64,000 bases of DNA from Stereum hirsutum FP-91666 SS1 (lineage: Eukaryota; Basidiomycota; Agaricomycetes; Russulales; Stereaceae), in NCBI RefSeq assembly GCF_000264905.1, contig NW_006763139.1, positions 259,949-323,948 of the forward strand. The letters are read 5' to 3'. A program made the translations under genes and the position numbers. Positions 11,401-22,602 of the stretch are shown here, in pieces. The stretch's first letter is position 1. Each line of letters starts with the position of its first letter. The notes beneath the pieces are model-generated. The model made no database searches. It worked only from the letters and a program-made list of their open reading frames with translations, and was not told where the DNA came from.

Positions 11401-14400
11401 GTCTTCGCAAACATACCCTGAAGAAGACCCATCAACTCTGTGTCGCTATAGTCCTTGAATTTCAGCGTGTATGGAACACGACTAGTCAGGCCAGAGTTGT
11501 GCTCGAAGAACTTCTCCATCTCCTTGTTGTAGCCAGCGAAGATGAAGACGATTTTGCCGATGAGGTTCTCGATTTCGGCGAGGAGATAGTCAAGGACTTG
11601 GCGACCTGCTGAAGCGGCGTGTGTGGCTGTGAGCTGATATGCTTCGTCGACGAAAAGGGTCCCGCCACCGTTGGTGAGCATCTGCTTTAGTAGTGATTCG
11701 ATGCCAGTCACGCCGTCGTTCGCGAGGCGAGCGCCAGTTGTCTCGACAAACATCGATCCGGAAACGACGCGAACAGATGCTAGGAACTGTCCATAATGAC
11801 GGGCAACTGTCGTTTTCCCTATAGATTGGTCCCGACTATAAACAAAAATTCATCGAGATAAAATGATTGAACAATGGACGTACCCGTTCCAGGATTCCCG
11901 AGCATCGATACGTGGAACCTCTCTCCCGTAAGATCCGTATTCTGCCGATTGCTGGTATCCACTTTATCTTTGATTCTCAGGACTTGTTCCTTGACATCCT
12001 CCAGTCCTGTCATGGCCATAATCGCGTCAATGGCGTCATTGATAGCCCCTCTCGTCTTCTGCGTCTCCCATCGGTCGCGCGCCGCGGAGGGGAAAGAAGG
12101 GGGTGGAATCGGTGGCTTGGGTGCGGATTTGTTAGGCGAATTCGTATTTGAGCTGCTGGGGCTCTTGGTATTGTTCGAAGAAGAAGCATTGGGAGTGTTA
12201 GATGTGTTAGAACTGGAGGGCGGGTTCGAAGGCCTCTGGAAGAACTGCAGAATACTGAAAGAGGAAGTGATACTTGGTGAAGAACTAGGAGGCTGGGTTG
12301 TAGAAGGCTGAGAAGCAAACGACGGTCCAGCAGCGGAGACGAGGGAGGCCTGAGCTTGGGTTGTGAGGCTGGCAGCGGCGAGCAGTTCCTTCTCCCTCTT
12401 TTTTATCTCCTCCTGTCTCGCCAAGTTGAGCATTGCGTCCCGAAGCAGTTCCTTCTCCCTCTCCTTCTGTAGCTCTATCTCGGCCAAGCGCTCCTCATAC
12501 GCCCTTTTCACCTCATCCTGCTTCGCCTCCCGCTCCAACTGCTCCAACTTGAGCTTCTCCGCGCGTTTAGCATCAGCCTCACATTGACGACAATTCGTAG
12601 GACGGCCTTGGTGACAAGAGTACCTTTGCGGATGACCCTTCGGGCATTGAGTGGACAACGAGACCTTGCAAAGAACGCCCGAGTGGTCTTTGAGTTGATG
12701 ACACTTCAGTGGGCACTTGTGCACGCCACACTTCAGCATAGTCGGGCTGAAGAACCACACATATGTGTCAGCAGCGGCAAACTATATAGTTGATGTCGTT
12801 CGGAGAGACAGAGGGATTCTGAGCGTACCATAGTTCATCACAGCCGCCGTCAGGACAATGTAAATCAAAGTCGTCTGGAGACGAAAGGAGAGCAGTCCTA
12901 TCGGGGTGGCGTTCACACTTCGTGGGAAGACCCTCGTATATATGTCCGCCACTTCTCAGCAACTCAAAAAGCTTCACCCACTTGTCGCTCCCCTTCTTAG
13001 CCTTCATGAAAGTATCCGAGTTACCGATCATGACCAAAGCATCGCGAGCCCGGGAGAGGAGAACAGTGAGCCGCTCATGGGAAGACATGAAGCCAATGTC
13101 GTGTTCGGAATTGCTGCGGGTAAGGGAAACGAGGACGATCTTGCTTTCCTCGCCCTGGTAGTTGTCGATGGTAGCGATCCGAATAGGTTTGTTTTGCGTT
13201 CTAGCCGCGGAGGGGGTGAGAAGCCCGGCTCGGACAAGCTCTGCAGTGTCCAACTCGCTGAGGATAGGATCGTTATCTTTCTTGAGCGCTTCCTGGAGTT
13301 TCTTGAGCTGGCCCAGGTAGGGAGTGAGAATAACGAGATCGTCCGACGTGTATCCCTGCTGATTTAGATAGCGCAGGATCTTCAATATCATTCTAACTTC
13401 CCAACTAGGCCGCAGACAAATGTAAGCATATCGTCTTTGGTGGACAGGTCGCCGAACGGTAATTGTGATAGGGCACATACGCGTTATGCTTGGAAGCTTT
13501 CTCATTCGAGTCCTTTCTTTCGTGCCCATCGTCTCCCTCTTGCTTCGAATGATTGATGAAGACCAGATTGTCCTTCACGCCACGTAAATCCGGCCGGTTC
13601 TGAGTTTTTGCAGCATCGACGAGGTCTGGATAGGTGAGTTGACGAACGAGATCAGAGATCTCCGGACGCATTCTGTGCTGGGCACACAATGTGGCGTGCG
13701 GGAACCCCTTCAAGACGAGGCGTTCGAACAAGGATCGATTCAGGTCAAAACCCTCGCCCTTCTCGACGGTCAACAGGTAGTGATTTACTTTCGGGCGGAG
13801 TTGTCTAGAAACAGAAGGCGCGTGAGTAATTAAGAACAAACAACTGCCGCAAAAGAGAGAAAGGGATCCAACATACTTGTGGTCCCCGATCAATATTAGT
13901 TGCCTCGTCTTCGCACTCAGCGCCGTCAAGATATGACTTTCCAATATCTCACCCGCTTCCTCGACGAGGAGGACGTCCGGCATGACCGTATCGAGCTGGT
14001 CACGATACATCGCCGCCGCTGTCGTCGTACACCCGATAATCCGCTTACTCCTCAACATCGCACCGTCGCTCTCTCCAAACTTCCGCTCCACCTGCGACAG
14101 AATTTGGTCGTACTCGTGTGCCTTGGCATGGAAGGCCTCCACACGATCCTTGAGCATGTCTTCCTTCCACTGCGCGAGCTTCTTCGCGCGCTCCTTCGTC
14201 GGCATCTTCCAAATCCTAGCGCCTTCACCCTCCCGTACGTTGTCTTCTCTCTTGTACATTCCCGCATCCCAGCCCCTAATCCACCGATCGACGAGAAAGT
14301 CTGGTCCTATGGCACGACCGTTACGACCCACGGGCTGCATACCGTCCGCAGGTGTGGGCACCTGAAACGCTTCGAAAAAGTCTCCATCGTCGAACTCGAT

Positions 14401-16303
14401 ATGGTCAAGGATATCTCGGTTCTGGATATTGAAGTCCTTGTACATCTGAAAGACGGAGGACATCTTCTCGCCCGCTTTGACACATTCGGCTTTCAGACTA
14501 TCGATCTCGGTCCAATCCGTGCGAGAGAGCTTCGTCGTTCTGGGCTGGTTGCGAAGAGAGAGAGAGGAGGTGCGAGGAGTCGATTTGCCTCCTAGGCGGA
14601 CGAGGCTTGTTTCGGGGATTCCGATGTCGAGGAGGTCTTCGAGAAACTGGTCAAGGGCATGATTCGTGTAACACACGATGAGGATGAGGCCGTCCGTCTT
14701 GTCGTGGATGGCTTTGGCGAGGAGAGCGCCGATGAAAGATTTACCCGTACCTACATATCGTAAAAGGAGAGGTTACTTAGAATATGATAAGCATCTCGTG
14801 AACTAGTTTGAGAAAAGAAATACCTGGCGGTCCTTGGATGAGCGATACTTCTTGCGTAAGACCGGACAAAAGGGAAGCGTGTTGGGCCTGGTCGAGAACA
14901 ATTTGTTTGGGCGTGTCTAACAAGAACTGGATGTTCTGGTCGGGGTCTCTTCGGAGCTTGTCGATGAGAGAATCCGGCGAAAGCGAGGACATGCCAGGCG
15001 TCGTGCCCGGGCTCCACAATAACAGATCCGAGGAGAGAGGGAGACCCTGTTTCGCTTGCAGGGCAGAGAGGACGGGCTCGTATGAAAATATGGCCGTGTC
15101 GATCTGAATGAGTCTGACGCTCTTGGCGGTCTTGAGCTTGAGAAGAGCTTTAATGATACTCCTCTCCCCGTTGAGCTGGAGAACAATGATGGGCGGTGAT
15201 TTCGCCAGGAGGCCCTCGTCTCTGTTGACCGTCGTAAAGGCAACAATCTCGCCATCGACCATGAGCGCGGTGCTCGACTTGTGGCGAAAGACTCGTTTGT
15301 TGTCGAGAAGCCACGACTTGCGATTGTCGGGTTTGACGTCTTTAAACCAAGGCAAGTCAGCACTGCATTGGAGCGTAATGCCCCACTTGCATTGCTTGTC
15401 TGACGACGTCGTTTGGGCGTGAATGCCGAGCAGGGTCAACCCGTTAATGATTAGCCCGCGGAATTTTCCCTTCGAATTACCGAGAGCGATGTCTAACTCG
15501 GATCTCATCTCGTACAGCATATCCTCTCGCAACAGGCGGAACTGGTTATCGAGGTGCGTGACGAGCCGTGTAGGAATCGTCTCCGGATCGTCGATCACGG
15601 AGGCTGGTCGAAGGAACGGTCTAGTCTTGCATAGCAGCTCTTCTGCGGTCGGGAGGATGGCGATGTCGTGATAATCACCGAAATCATTGTCGTGGCGTCC
15701 TCCCGGGCCACGTTCAGCTCCAGCGACAGACACCTTCGCCTTTACAACATCTAGTATATCCTGAATTTGGTTCGCTAGCGCCTTCACACCGTCGATGGGA
15801 GATGCGTGGAGGGTGTCCGAGACTGCGGAAGTGGAGAAGTAGTCGCGGTATGGGAGAGCTTGGTTTGGATCGGGGAGGGATACGAGTCGGAAGAGAAGCC
15901 ACGAAAAGGATAATTGAGCGTGCTCCTGAAGCTGTCCGTTATGAAAGGCTTTCTTGAATGGGGACCAAAAGACAGGAGGTTCGACGACAGCAAATATAAG
16001 GTCGTTCAGAAGACTGCCGCCTCCGATATTCGCGATATCTGGGGCCGAGAAATAGGTGAGAACGTCTGTGGCGAGGCCATTGAAGAACGTGATGTTGAAG
16101 TCGAAACGGAAAGCAGATTGAAGGGCCGTCAGACCATTTGGACTCGTCGTTATCCTGCTAATGCATGCGATGCGGTCTTCCTGGGCACAGATTGCCTGGA
16201 GAAAAATGATAGAGTTTTGTTTAGTAAGAGCTTGTTTGCCATCGACGATGGCGAAGAGTGTACGGTTGAGCTTTGCAGCTCGGACGGGGTCTATGGTACT
16301 CAT
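8470..16303 (-). CDS. ZNFX1-like SF1 helicase fused to NF-X1 finger and three CbxX AAA+ domains
   Basis: Ten exons: 16303-14824, 14750-13877, 13804-13481, 13404-12829, 12746-11884, 11818-10913, 10859-10750, 10686-10525, 10458-9966, 9896-8470. They sum to 7,215 nt (2,404 aa) in one frame; introns are 53-82 bp. Approximate residues: SF1 helicase, Walker A GPPGTGKS split by intron 1 (487-495), motif II LLVEEAGEI (750; VEEA is typical of the ZNFX1 branch), GDHKQLRPK (785), DNYQGEES and LSRAR (980-1030); NF-X1-type Cys/His finger (1085-1130); three CbxX/CfxQ-type AAA+ modules with Walker A GNPGTGKTT (1370), GSPGTGKTT (1650) and GPPGTGKTT (1927), each with a downstream DEAY; coiled coil (2220-2370); C-terminal GYRCAGGSH motif. 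ZNFX1/Hrr1 helicases act in small-RNA silencing; the role of the AAA+ part is unknown. The true N-terminus may lie upstream, because FRTTHLRHLETS precedes the ATG in frame. Confidence 0.93.
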
Positions 16304-16579
16304 CGAGGTCTCGAGATGGCGGAGATGGGTAGTACGAAAACTACAATTCGTGGACGCCCACAGTCAAGGTGCTTGCGCGTCAGGCTGGTATTTGTGTGGC
16401 GTGGGACGTCGACAAGGGGTTGACGAGGGGAGTAAAGCGAGAGCTGTTCTTACCGATCAGGTTACATTGATTGTTGTATTCATACATCCTGATTCGATTC
16501 AGAGTAAGTGATTATCCTGCATCAGCGCAGAAAAGCGAGCATCGAGATAAATAGTACTGACTACGATCTTGAATGACTA

Positions 16580-17408
16580 GTTTCTTCCAAGTTTCTTCAC
16601 TCGCCAAGCCGGTGTTCTACCCGGACCGGCTAACGCCGTCAAACGGCTTGCCACACGCCGTCACTTGTCTTCCCACCTCAACAACTACCTCGACAACTTG
16701 CCTTATCCTCTTCGACCCTTCCTCTCTGGTAGTTCCGAGTCGATCTCGGTCTCACTGCAGTCAAGTTGATGATTGCACCAAAGTCTTACCCCCAACATCT
16801 TCCAGCCCTCGACTGAACTCATCTCCCATCGCTACGGCTATCTTCCGAGTGCTCTTGGCCTCCCTGTCGGCAGAAAAAGGCCATGCGCTACTAACGTCGA
16901 ACATGCTATGTATGTGAATGTGACGCACCGGGATACAGAAGGATAGAGCTTTACGACGCGGCGATGGATTGCTCTTGGACTTTTTGGGAGTGAGGGAGGG
17001 TGCGAAAAGGGTAGAAAATGTAATCAGGGTGATCTCGCATCAGAGCGGTGGGATGTGGATGCATGCAAGGGAGAGTACATCTTAGGCTGGTGTAGCACGG
17101 CCGTTGGTGAAGGAGAGCTGGGGCTCGAAGCAGTATGCTGTAAGTCATATTCCGTCCAGCCTTTGACTATGTCCGTCGACGATTCCAGTAAATGGCGGCG
17201 CGAGGCCCGAGCCGACTACGCTCTCCGTTCAGCTCTCGGACGGCAGACTACTCTAGACAACGTTGTTAATACAGTCAATTCTAGTATCCCCTATACGATT
17301 CTTTCGGTGGAGGAATCGATTGAAGTGTTCGACCGTGGCAAAGAGGTAGGCCTGACGTATCCTCACGCCTCATGTACACAACTGTTTTTCTTGGAGATAC
17401 TCACATGA
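16580..17408 (+). pseudogene. Decayed gene paralogous to 5985-6470
   Basis: Several short frames with coding character follow one another in different phases: TRQAGVLPGPANAVKRLA near 16600, a stretch reading YLPSALGLPVGRKRP near 16850, the shared VNVTHRDTEG block near 16905, and MSVDDSSKWRREARADYA from about 17169. They cannot be joined without stops. The part from 16860 to 17320 is a diverged copy of 5985-6470. No family was recognised. It most likely represents a dead gene duplicated on either side of the helicase gene. Confidence 0.45.
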
Positions 17409-18191
17409 CCCGCTTTTGGACTTTCACGATGCCGATACGGACTCGACTCAACTCGGAATACCTGATACTTAGTTCCGTCCATCTGTTACCAGCCTAGCTT
17501 CTACCAACGGCCCTGCGTGGACAAGGCCAACCGGATAATTGACGCGCGGTGCTTGCTCGCCTCTTTTCCTCGTCATCCACTCATGTCTTCGTACGAAATC
17601 TCCATTCTTCAGAGCACACTTGATATTTATGATGTTCTATGCTCGCATTGGCTACTTTAGGTGATAATATATGACAGGAAATACCATTGTGGCTGCGCAG
17701 ACGTTTCGCTCAGATCATGATGTCTCGGTCATATGTGCTATCATCTTTAGGGCCCGGCTACAGGAATATGGATGAGGAAACTCTTCAGACTTATTCCGAG
17801 TCGCTGGATCGTACTATTCTTCACTCGGTTACGATCCTTGGAATATAGATGGGAAGTAGTGGTCAGTAATCTCGTATCGACATGTCCAAGGGGTTCCGGA
17901 GGGGAATATGAGCGGCGCCACCTCAATAAGGACCGGTTTTCAATGGTGGAGATGTAGCTGACTGCCTGATACGAAGATTTCCGTGGCGGTCCTTGGAACA
18001 GGGGATCCTAGGATATTGCATCTATGTGGCGAGGGCCATGTATAGAGCCTCTCTAGTTCTTTATAAATACTGGCCTTGAATTGGTGTACCCTCGCTCACA
18101 GCATTATTGTCTAGATCAAAGAACAGCCAGGTGCGAATCTCTCAGCATCCATTACCACATATCGTCGTTGTCCTCATAATCCCGTTACCAG
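17409..18191. other. Intergenic, upstream of dynamin pseudogene
   Basis: No gene recognised. By analogy with the two intact dynamin genes, a first coding exon would be expected near 18100-18135. A splice-donor-like GTGCGA follows CAGCCAG there, but no ATG is present, so the start exon appears lost. Confidence 0.4.
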
Positions 18192-20172
18192 TCGAATACA
18201 ATACCCGGGCAAGCATCGGCTGTCTCTTCTGAGCAGTCGTTCTCCGATGTTACCTTGAACTCGAGTCAAGATGGACGTATATCATCCAGTGAATACGCCC
18301 AGAGGCGTAGAGAGCTGATGCAACTCATCACCGGTCTCCTTGGCCAGGAGTATGTTCTCCTCTTCGTATGCGAAAGGACGCCATAGCATGATATCGTTTG
18401 TTGTAGCGCTCACCAGGTCATGGATATTCCACGTATCGCGGTCATTGGTGGGCAGTCTGGTGAGCACATTCCTTCACAAGCTTGTGTCTTGGTTACCCAC
18501 AACGCTACATAGCCGGAAAGAGCTCCGTTGTCGAAGCCGTGACTGGCGTAAGCCATACTCTGTGTGACACCTCGAACGTACATGCTGAATTCGTCGGCTC
18601 CTAGATCAACGTACCCAGGGACAGTGGTACTCGTACTCGGTATGTCTGGCTCATCCATGGATCAATGTACGTCTACTAAGACATGGCTACTGTTACCAGG
18701 TGCCCAAGGTGCCCAATGTAGTGCACTCTTTCTAGCTTCACTGTGTCGTGGTCCTGTCAGATCTCCCCGCTATTCGTGTACGACGACAGTGGATCTCGTA
18801 TGAACGCGACTCAGCACGTTTTCAGCCCTCTTCTTACTGATCGAGGACAAGTCGAGCTCTGGATCCGCAGGGGATAGGCTGCTATATTGTCTCCCCACCG
18901 CAAGTTATTGGACTTTGCTGGTCTCTCCCGCTCAGAGCTTCAACAGCTCCTACGTGACGATCATGACATGCTCAAGTTCTCGAAGAACATACTCTGCATC
19001 GATATCAAGGATCCACACGCCACTGACCTTTCTTTCATTGACTTGCCTGGTACGCCACTAGATTATCCTTTGACAGCCCTATATACCAATCTCCTCTGCA
19101 TATATAGGTCTGATACAGAATGAGGACCTGGAAGTCGTCGACCTTGTCAAGCACCTGGCTGTTTCGAATATCACAAACGAGTCCACCATTATCTTGGTCA
19201 CCATTCCGGTCACAGGTTTGGCGAAATTTCTTTCTCTTCGTCGTTGTATCTGACGAGCTTTGTTGTAGACGAGATGGAGAATCAGTTGGCCTTCCGCTTG
19301 GCTAGGGAAGCGGATCCAGAGGGCAAGCGCACCGTTGGTAAGTAACATTGACTGCCCGCACTACTTCGTGGAATTGCTCATATAGTCTCCGTCGGTGCAG
19401 GCGTTCTCACCAAACCAGACAACCTTCGAGACGGTGACGTAGGCGCACGTGAGCGATGGAAGGATGTGATAGAAGGGAAAAGCCATCAGTTGAAACACGG
19501 TTATTACTGTGTTCGACTTCCCGATGACGCTCAACGTCAACGCAACATCAAGCCTATCGAAGCTAAAGAGTTTGCTAGGACCTTCTTCACTTCGAGTGCT
19601 CCGTGGAGTCAGCTGGGTCCAGCTGATCGTCGTCGACTTGGAGTGCCTAATTTGGTGTCCGATCTTTCGCGACCGTTGATCCCCTTGTCCAGCCCTTTGA
19701 TCTCGGAGAGGTCCGCATGATCATAAAGAAGTGTACCCGTTCACTTTACCAGACGTGTCTCGAATTGTCCAATGAGTGTCTGCAGGCATATCGCATGGGA
19801 GCACCTTGGCTATATACCCTTCGAAGCGCCCAAGAAGCTACTTGAGGCGTCGATCAAGCTTTGGGAAGTACTCTCGAGGATGTGCCTTGAGTCTGCCTTT
19901 TCCACACTTGGAGTGACGCTCGAAGGTCTGGTGAAGAAGTATTTTAGCCAGTTTACGCGGATAGATGCAGCTGTCCAGTAAGTTATATTTCTTCTCTTCT
20001 CTTCGTCAGTTTTTGGATACCATCTTACGTCGGAAAAATCTTTCTCACAGGAATGTTGTGCGCACCGAGCTTGAGGAGATTCGGGATATTGCTGCCAACG
20101 ACGTGAGGCGCACACTCCAGCAGGAGCATTGGCCGTTCTGGACCCAGAACGACCACTACTTCGAATGCACGA

Positions 20173-21084
20173 AGCTAAAGTGGTTACTATGAAAGTAACT
20201 TTTTTGGTTGCTTTTTTCCCATAAAGTTAACTTTTCCTAGCTTTTGTGCCGAAGTTAGCTTTTAAAGCTAGCTTCGGCACAAAAAGCTAGATCGGAAGGC
20301 TTCCTTGCTTTCCTGACTTCAATGTCGCTTGTGGCCTTGTCTCTCTCGCAAGGCTTCTAGGTAAGGTCCACTGAGGTCGTGTGCTACAAGGGTATTATTT
20401 CTATATTTTTGAGTTTTTCTTCTAAGTGCATAGGGCCTCTCATAGCCGTCGTCGTCGCTGTCGATCCGGCACGTAACACAAAAGTTCACATTCTTGCTTT
20501 TCGCCAGCCTTTCTTAAGTCCACCTTGCGCATCTCTTTAAAGTACCTCTCACATATGGGCACCGTTGCTCTGAACATCTTGGGCAGCCTAAATATGTCTG
20601 TGTACTCCAGAAGATATGTCATGATTGTATTTTCAAAGGGGGAGCTGTGCCGGGTGTGACAGCGACGACAACGGCGGCGATCACTGCCCATATCGCACTT
20701 ACAAACGTACTCGACCTCAGCACTGCTTCAGGGAGTATACTCTGCATGAAGGAAGCTACATCAACAATACCAGCTGACGGCGCTGAACGACGTCGTTGTT
20801 GGCGATGACGACCGTGGGGCGCAACCGGCACGGGCAGTCATCACCAAGAACGGTAAAGGTTGGGTAAAGGCTGGCACCGCTGCTGATGCCGAATGTGAAG
20901 CTACACTGTCTTACAAAAATGTGGTTCATTGACGAGACAATGGCTGTGTACAGGGTGCGAAGCACACCAAAAGCAACGACAGTTACTTTCGTGAAGCGTG
21001 GGAAAAAGCTAATGCACGGATCGCACCTTTTTTTGGCGGGGAAAAAGCACCCAAAAAGTTACTTTTATACGTACCAGCTAAAGT
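20173..21084. mobile_element. 0.9-kb non-autonomous DNA transposon inside dynamin copy 1
   Basis: An 894-bp insert (20182-21075) interrupts the exon at TKLKW. It is flanked by AGCTAAAGT (9 bp; 11 bp if the following GG is counted). The ends are inverted repeats: GGTTACTATGAAAGTAAC at the left and GGTACGTATAAAAGTAAC when the right end is reverse-complemented, both followed by TTTTTTGG-like sequence. A 9-11-bp duplication suits a Mutator-like element; hAT (8 bp) is the main alternative. The interior holds only short frames, none recognisable as a transposase. Confidence 0.8.
20237..20290. repeat. 54-bp near-perfect palindrome in the transposon
   Basis: Two 27-base arms meet with almost no loop. 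The left arm begins CTAGCTTTTGTGCCGAAG and the right arm ends CTTCGGCACAAAAAGCTAG. It lies about 55 bp inside the left end of the element, so it may be a subterminal recognition or folding site, or the scar of a nested element. Confidence 0.8.
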
Positions 21085-21613
21085 GGCGTGCGGTTTAAAA
21101 TACCACACGCAACCGGCCTGGAGAAATTTCGCCCGACGCCCCGTACACCTCAAACTATGCAGCGCCAAGGTCGTCGGTTTCAATACAGGCGCGCCAGACT
21201 CAGGAACTGCAAGCTTTGGCCGCACTTGGCTATGAAAGCATTTGCGCTGAAGACTTCCATAGACTGTGGCCTCCCGACAGGTACGAAGAGGAGCTCAGAG
21301 TTATGGCCGGTGCTCGCGCTTACTTCCAAGTGGCATACAAGGTAGGTTTGCTGGGTTCTTGCTTATAGCGCGCGCGTCAAATTCATAGAGGATAATCGAC
21401 CACATCCCCATGACGATTGAGCACTCCATGAACCAACCCTTTGCCGACAATCTCCATGCCGCACTGTTGAGCGCTTTGGACATTGCGTCGAGCGTAATAC
21501 AAGATGGAATTGTTGAGCGAGGACCCAGACATAGCGAGAAGCAGGGCGGAGCTGGAGCAGACGAAGGCGCGTCTCGTTGATATCAGCGTCGGTTGGAACG
21601 GTTTTGTGTTTGA

Positions 21614-22602
21614 TGCGCTGTTGTGAGTCTGCTGTTGACGTCCATTTATAATCTCGGTGACTAGTTTTGGTGTAAAGCCTTGTACTGTATCACCATTCAT
21701 TCATCGTGTCGTTAGGTCGAGTCTCTGTACGATGATTGGGTAAAGTCTCTCTGATTATGCACTCTTTGAATATATGTCGAGTTCCTCTATAAAGTCGACT
21801 TATCTGCAAGTTCTTTGTCTCCACCCATGGTTGTTCATGCGACTAACTGCCTTCTTGAAAACAAGTTATTTTTCGGGCTCTCCACGGCGCACTGCCCTCA
21901 TTTAATAGGTCAAGCCCTCAATGTCTCCCGATCGACTCCCTTGGGGACTACGCCATATATCTCCGATAGATTTCTAGCTACTACTAAGTCCGTCTCCACT
22001 AATAGAACCAGATCCTCGGACCCTGTTTCATCAACTGCTGATTCGCAGCCCAATCTCCGCTAATGATCTTTTCGTGGATAGCTACTGTTCGCGCATGCGT
22101 AATAATACTATGCGCAGATCGTCTTCTATCTGTGAAATTAGCCAGCCTCGATTCGATATCAGAAGGTATGGTTCATGGATTACAAACTGCCTACTTATGC
22201 GTTGCATTCGAAGCCTCAGCGGAGATCCCTTTGTCCAAATTGGAATATACAGCGCTTTTGAATTCCCCAAACTGTCCTTCGATACGGTCGGAACCCTTCG
22301 ATTCTCCTGTCTATTAAGCGTACGTCTACGTTGCTTTTACATGAGGCCTACTTTTGACTGATGGCCGCCTCTTCGATACGGCGGCGCTCTCATGTCGGCC
22401 GCGCCACCTGAATAGCTATTCGCTCCGACTCAATACTGACGTTGAGCAGGTAGTAGACTCCCTCTTGCCCTTGATATCAGTGGCAATCGTGCGAAATACT
22501 GCCCACGACTGCCAGAATGTTCTCATGAAATGCCAGTGGTTATCGGAGGCCATAAATTCGACGCCGAAAGCATTCGTAGAGGTCTAACACTTCCCCACTG
22601 TG
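21614..22602. other. Intergenic between dynamin copies 1 and 2
   Basis: No convincing gene. Parts resemble, by eye, the 3' flank of dynamin copy 3 (around 34780-34860), which would fit duplication of the gene with flanking DNA, but the match is too diverged to be sure. Confidence 0.4.

Larger units (their letters stand above)
18192..21613 (+). pseudogene. Dynamin-like GTPase pseudogene (copy 1)
   Basis: The exon series of an Mx-like dynamin can be followed: a leader ending QLITGLLGQE, the P-loop exon (IAVIGGQS then AGKSSVVEAVTG), NVPRDSGTRTR, DLPG, TKPD, stalk, and GTPase effector domain. Lesions are plain. In the first long GTPase exon two codons that are GAR/CAG in the intact paralogues are TAG (RCPM*CT and RRG*AA). 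About 400 bp encoding the stalk between LVSDLSR and DPLVQPFDLGEV are deleted. A 0.9-kb transposon splits the exon ending TKLKW. The effector-domain exon has frameshifts. No start codon was found. It sits in the same orientation as, and 1 kb upstream of, the intact copy at 22603. Confidence 0.88.
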
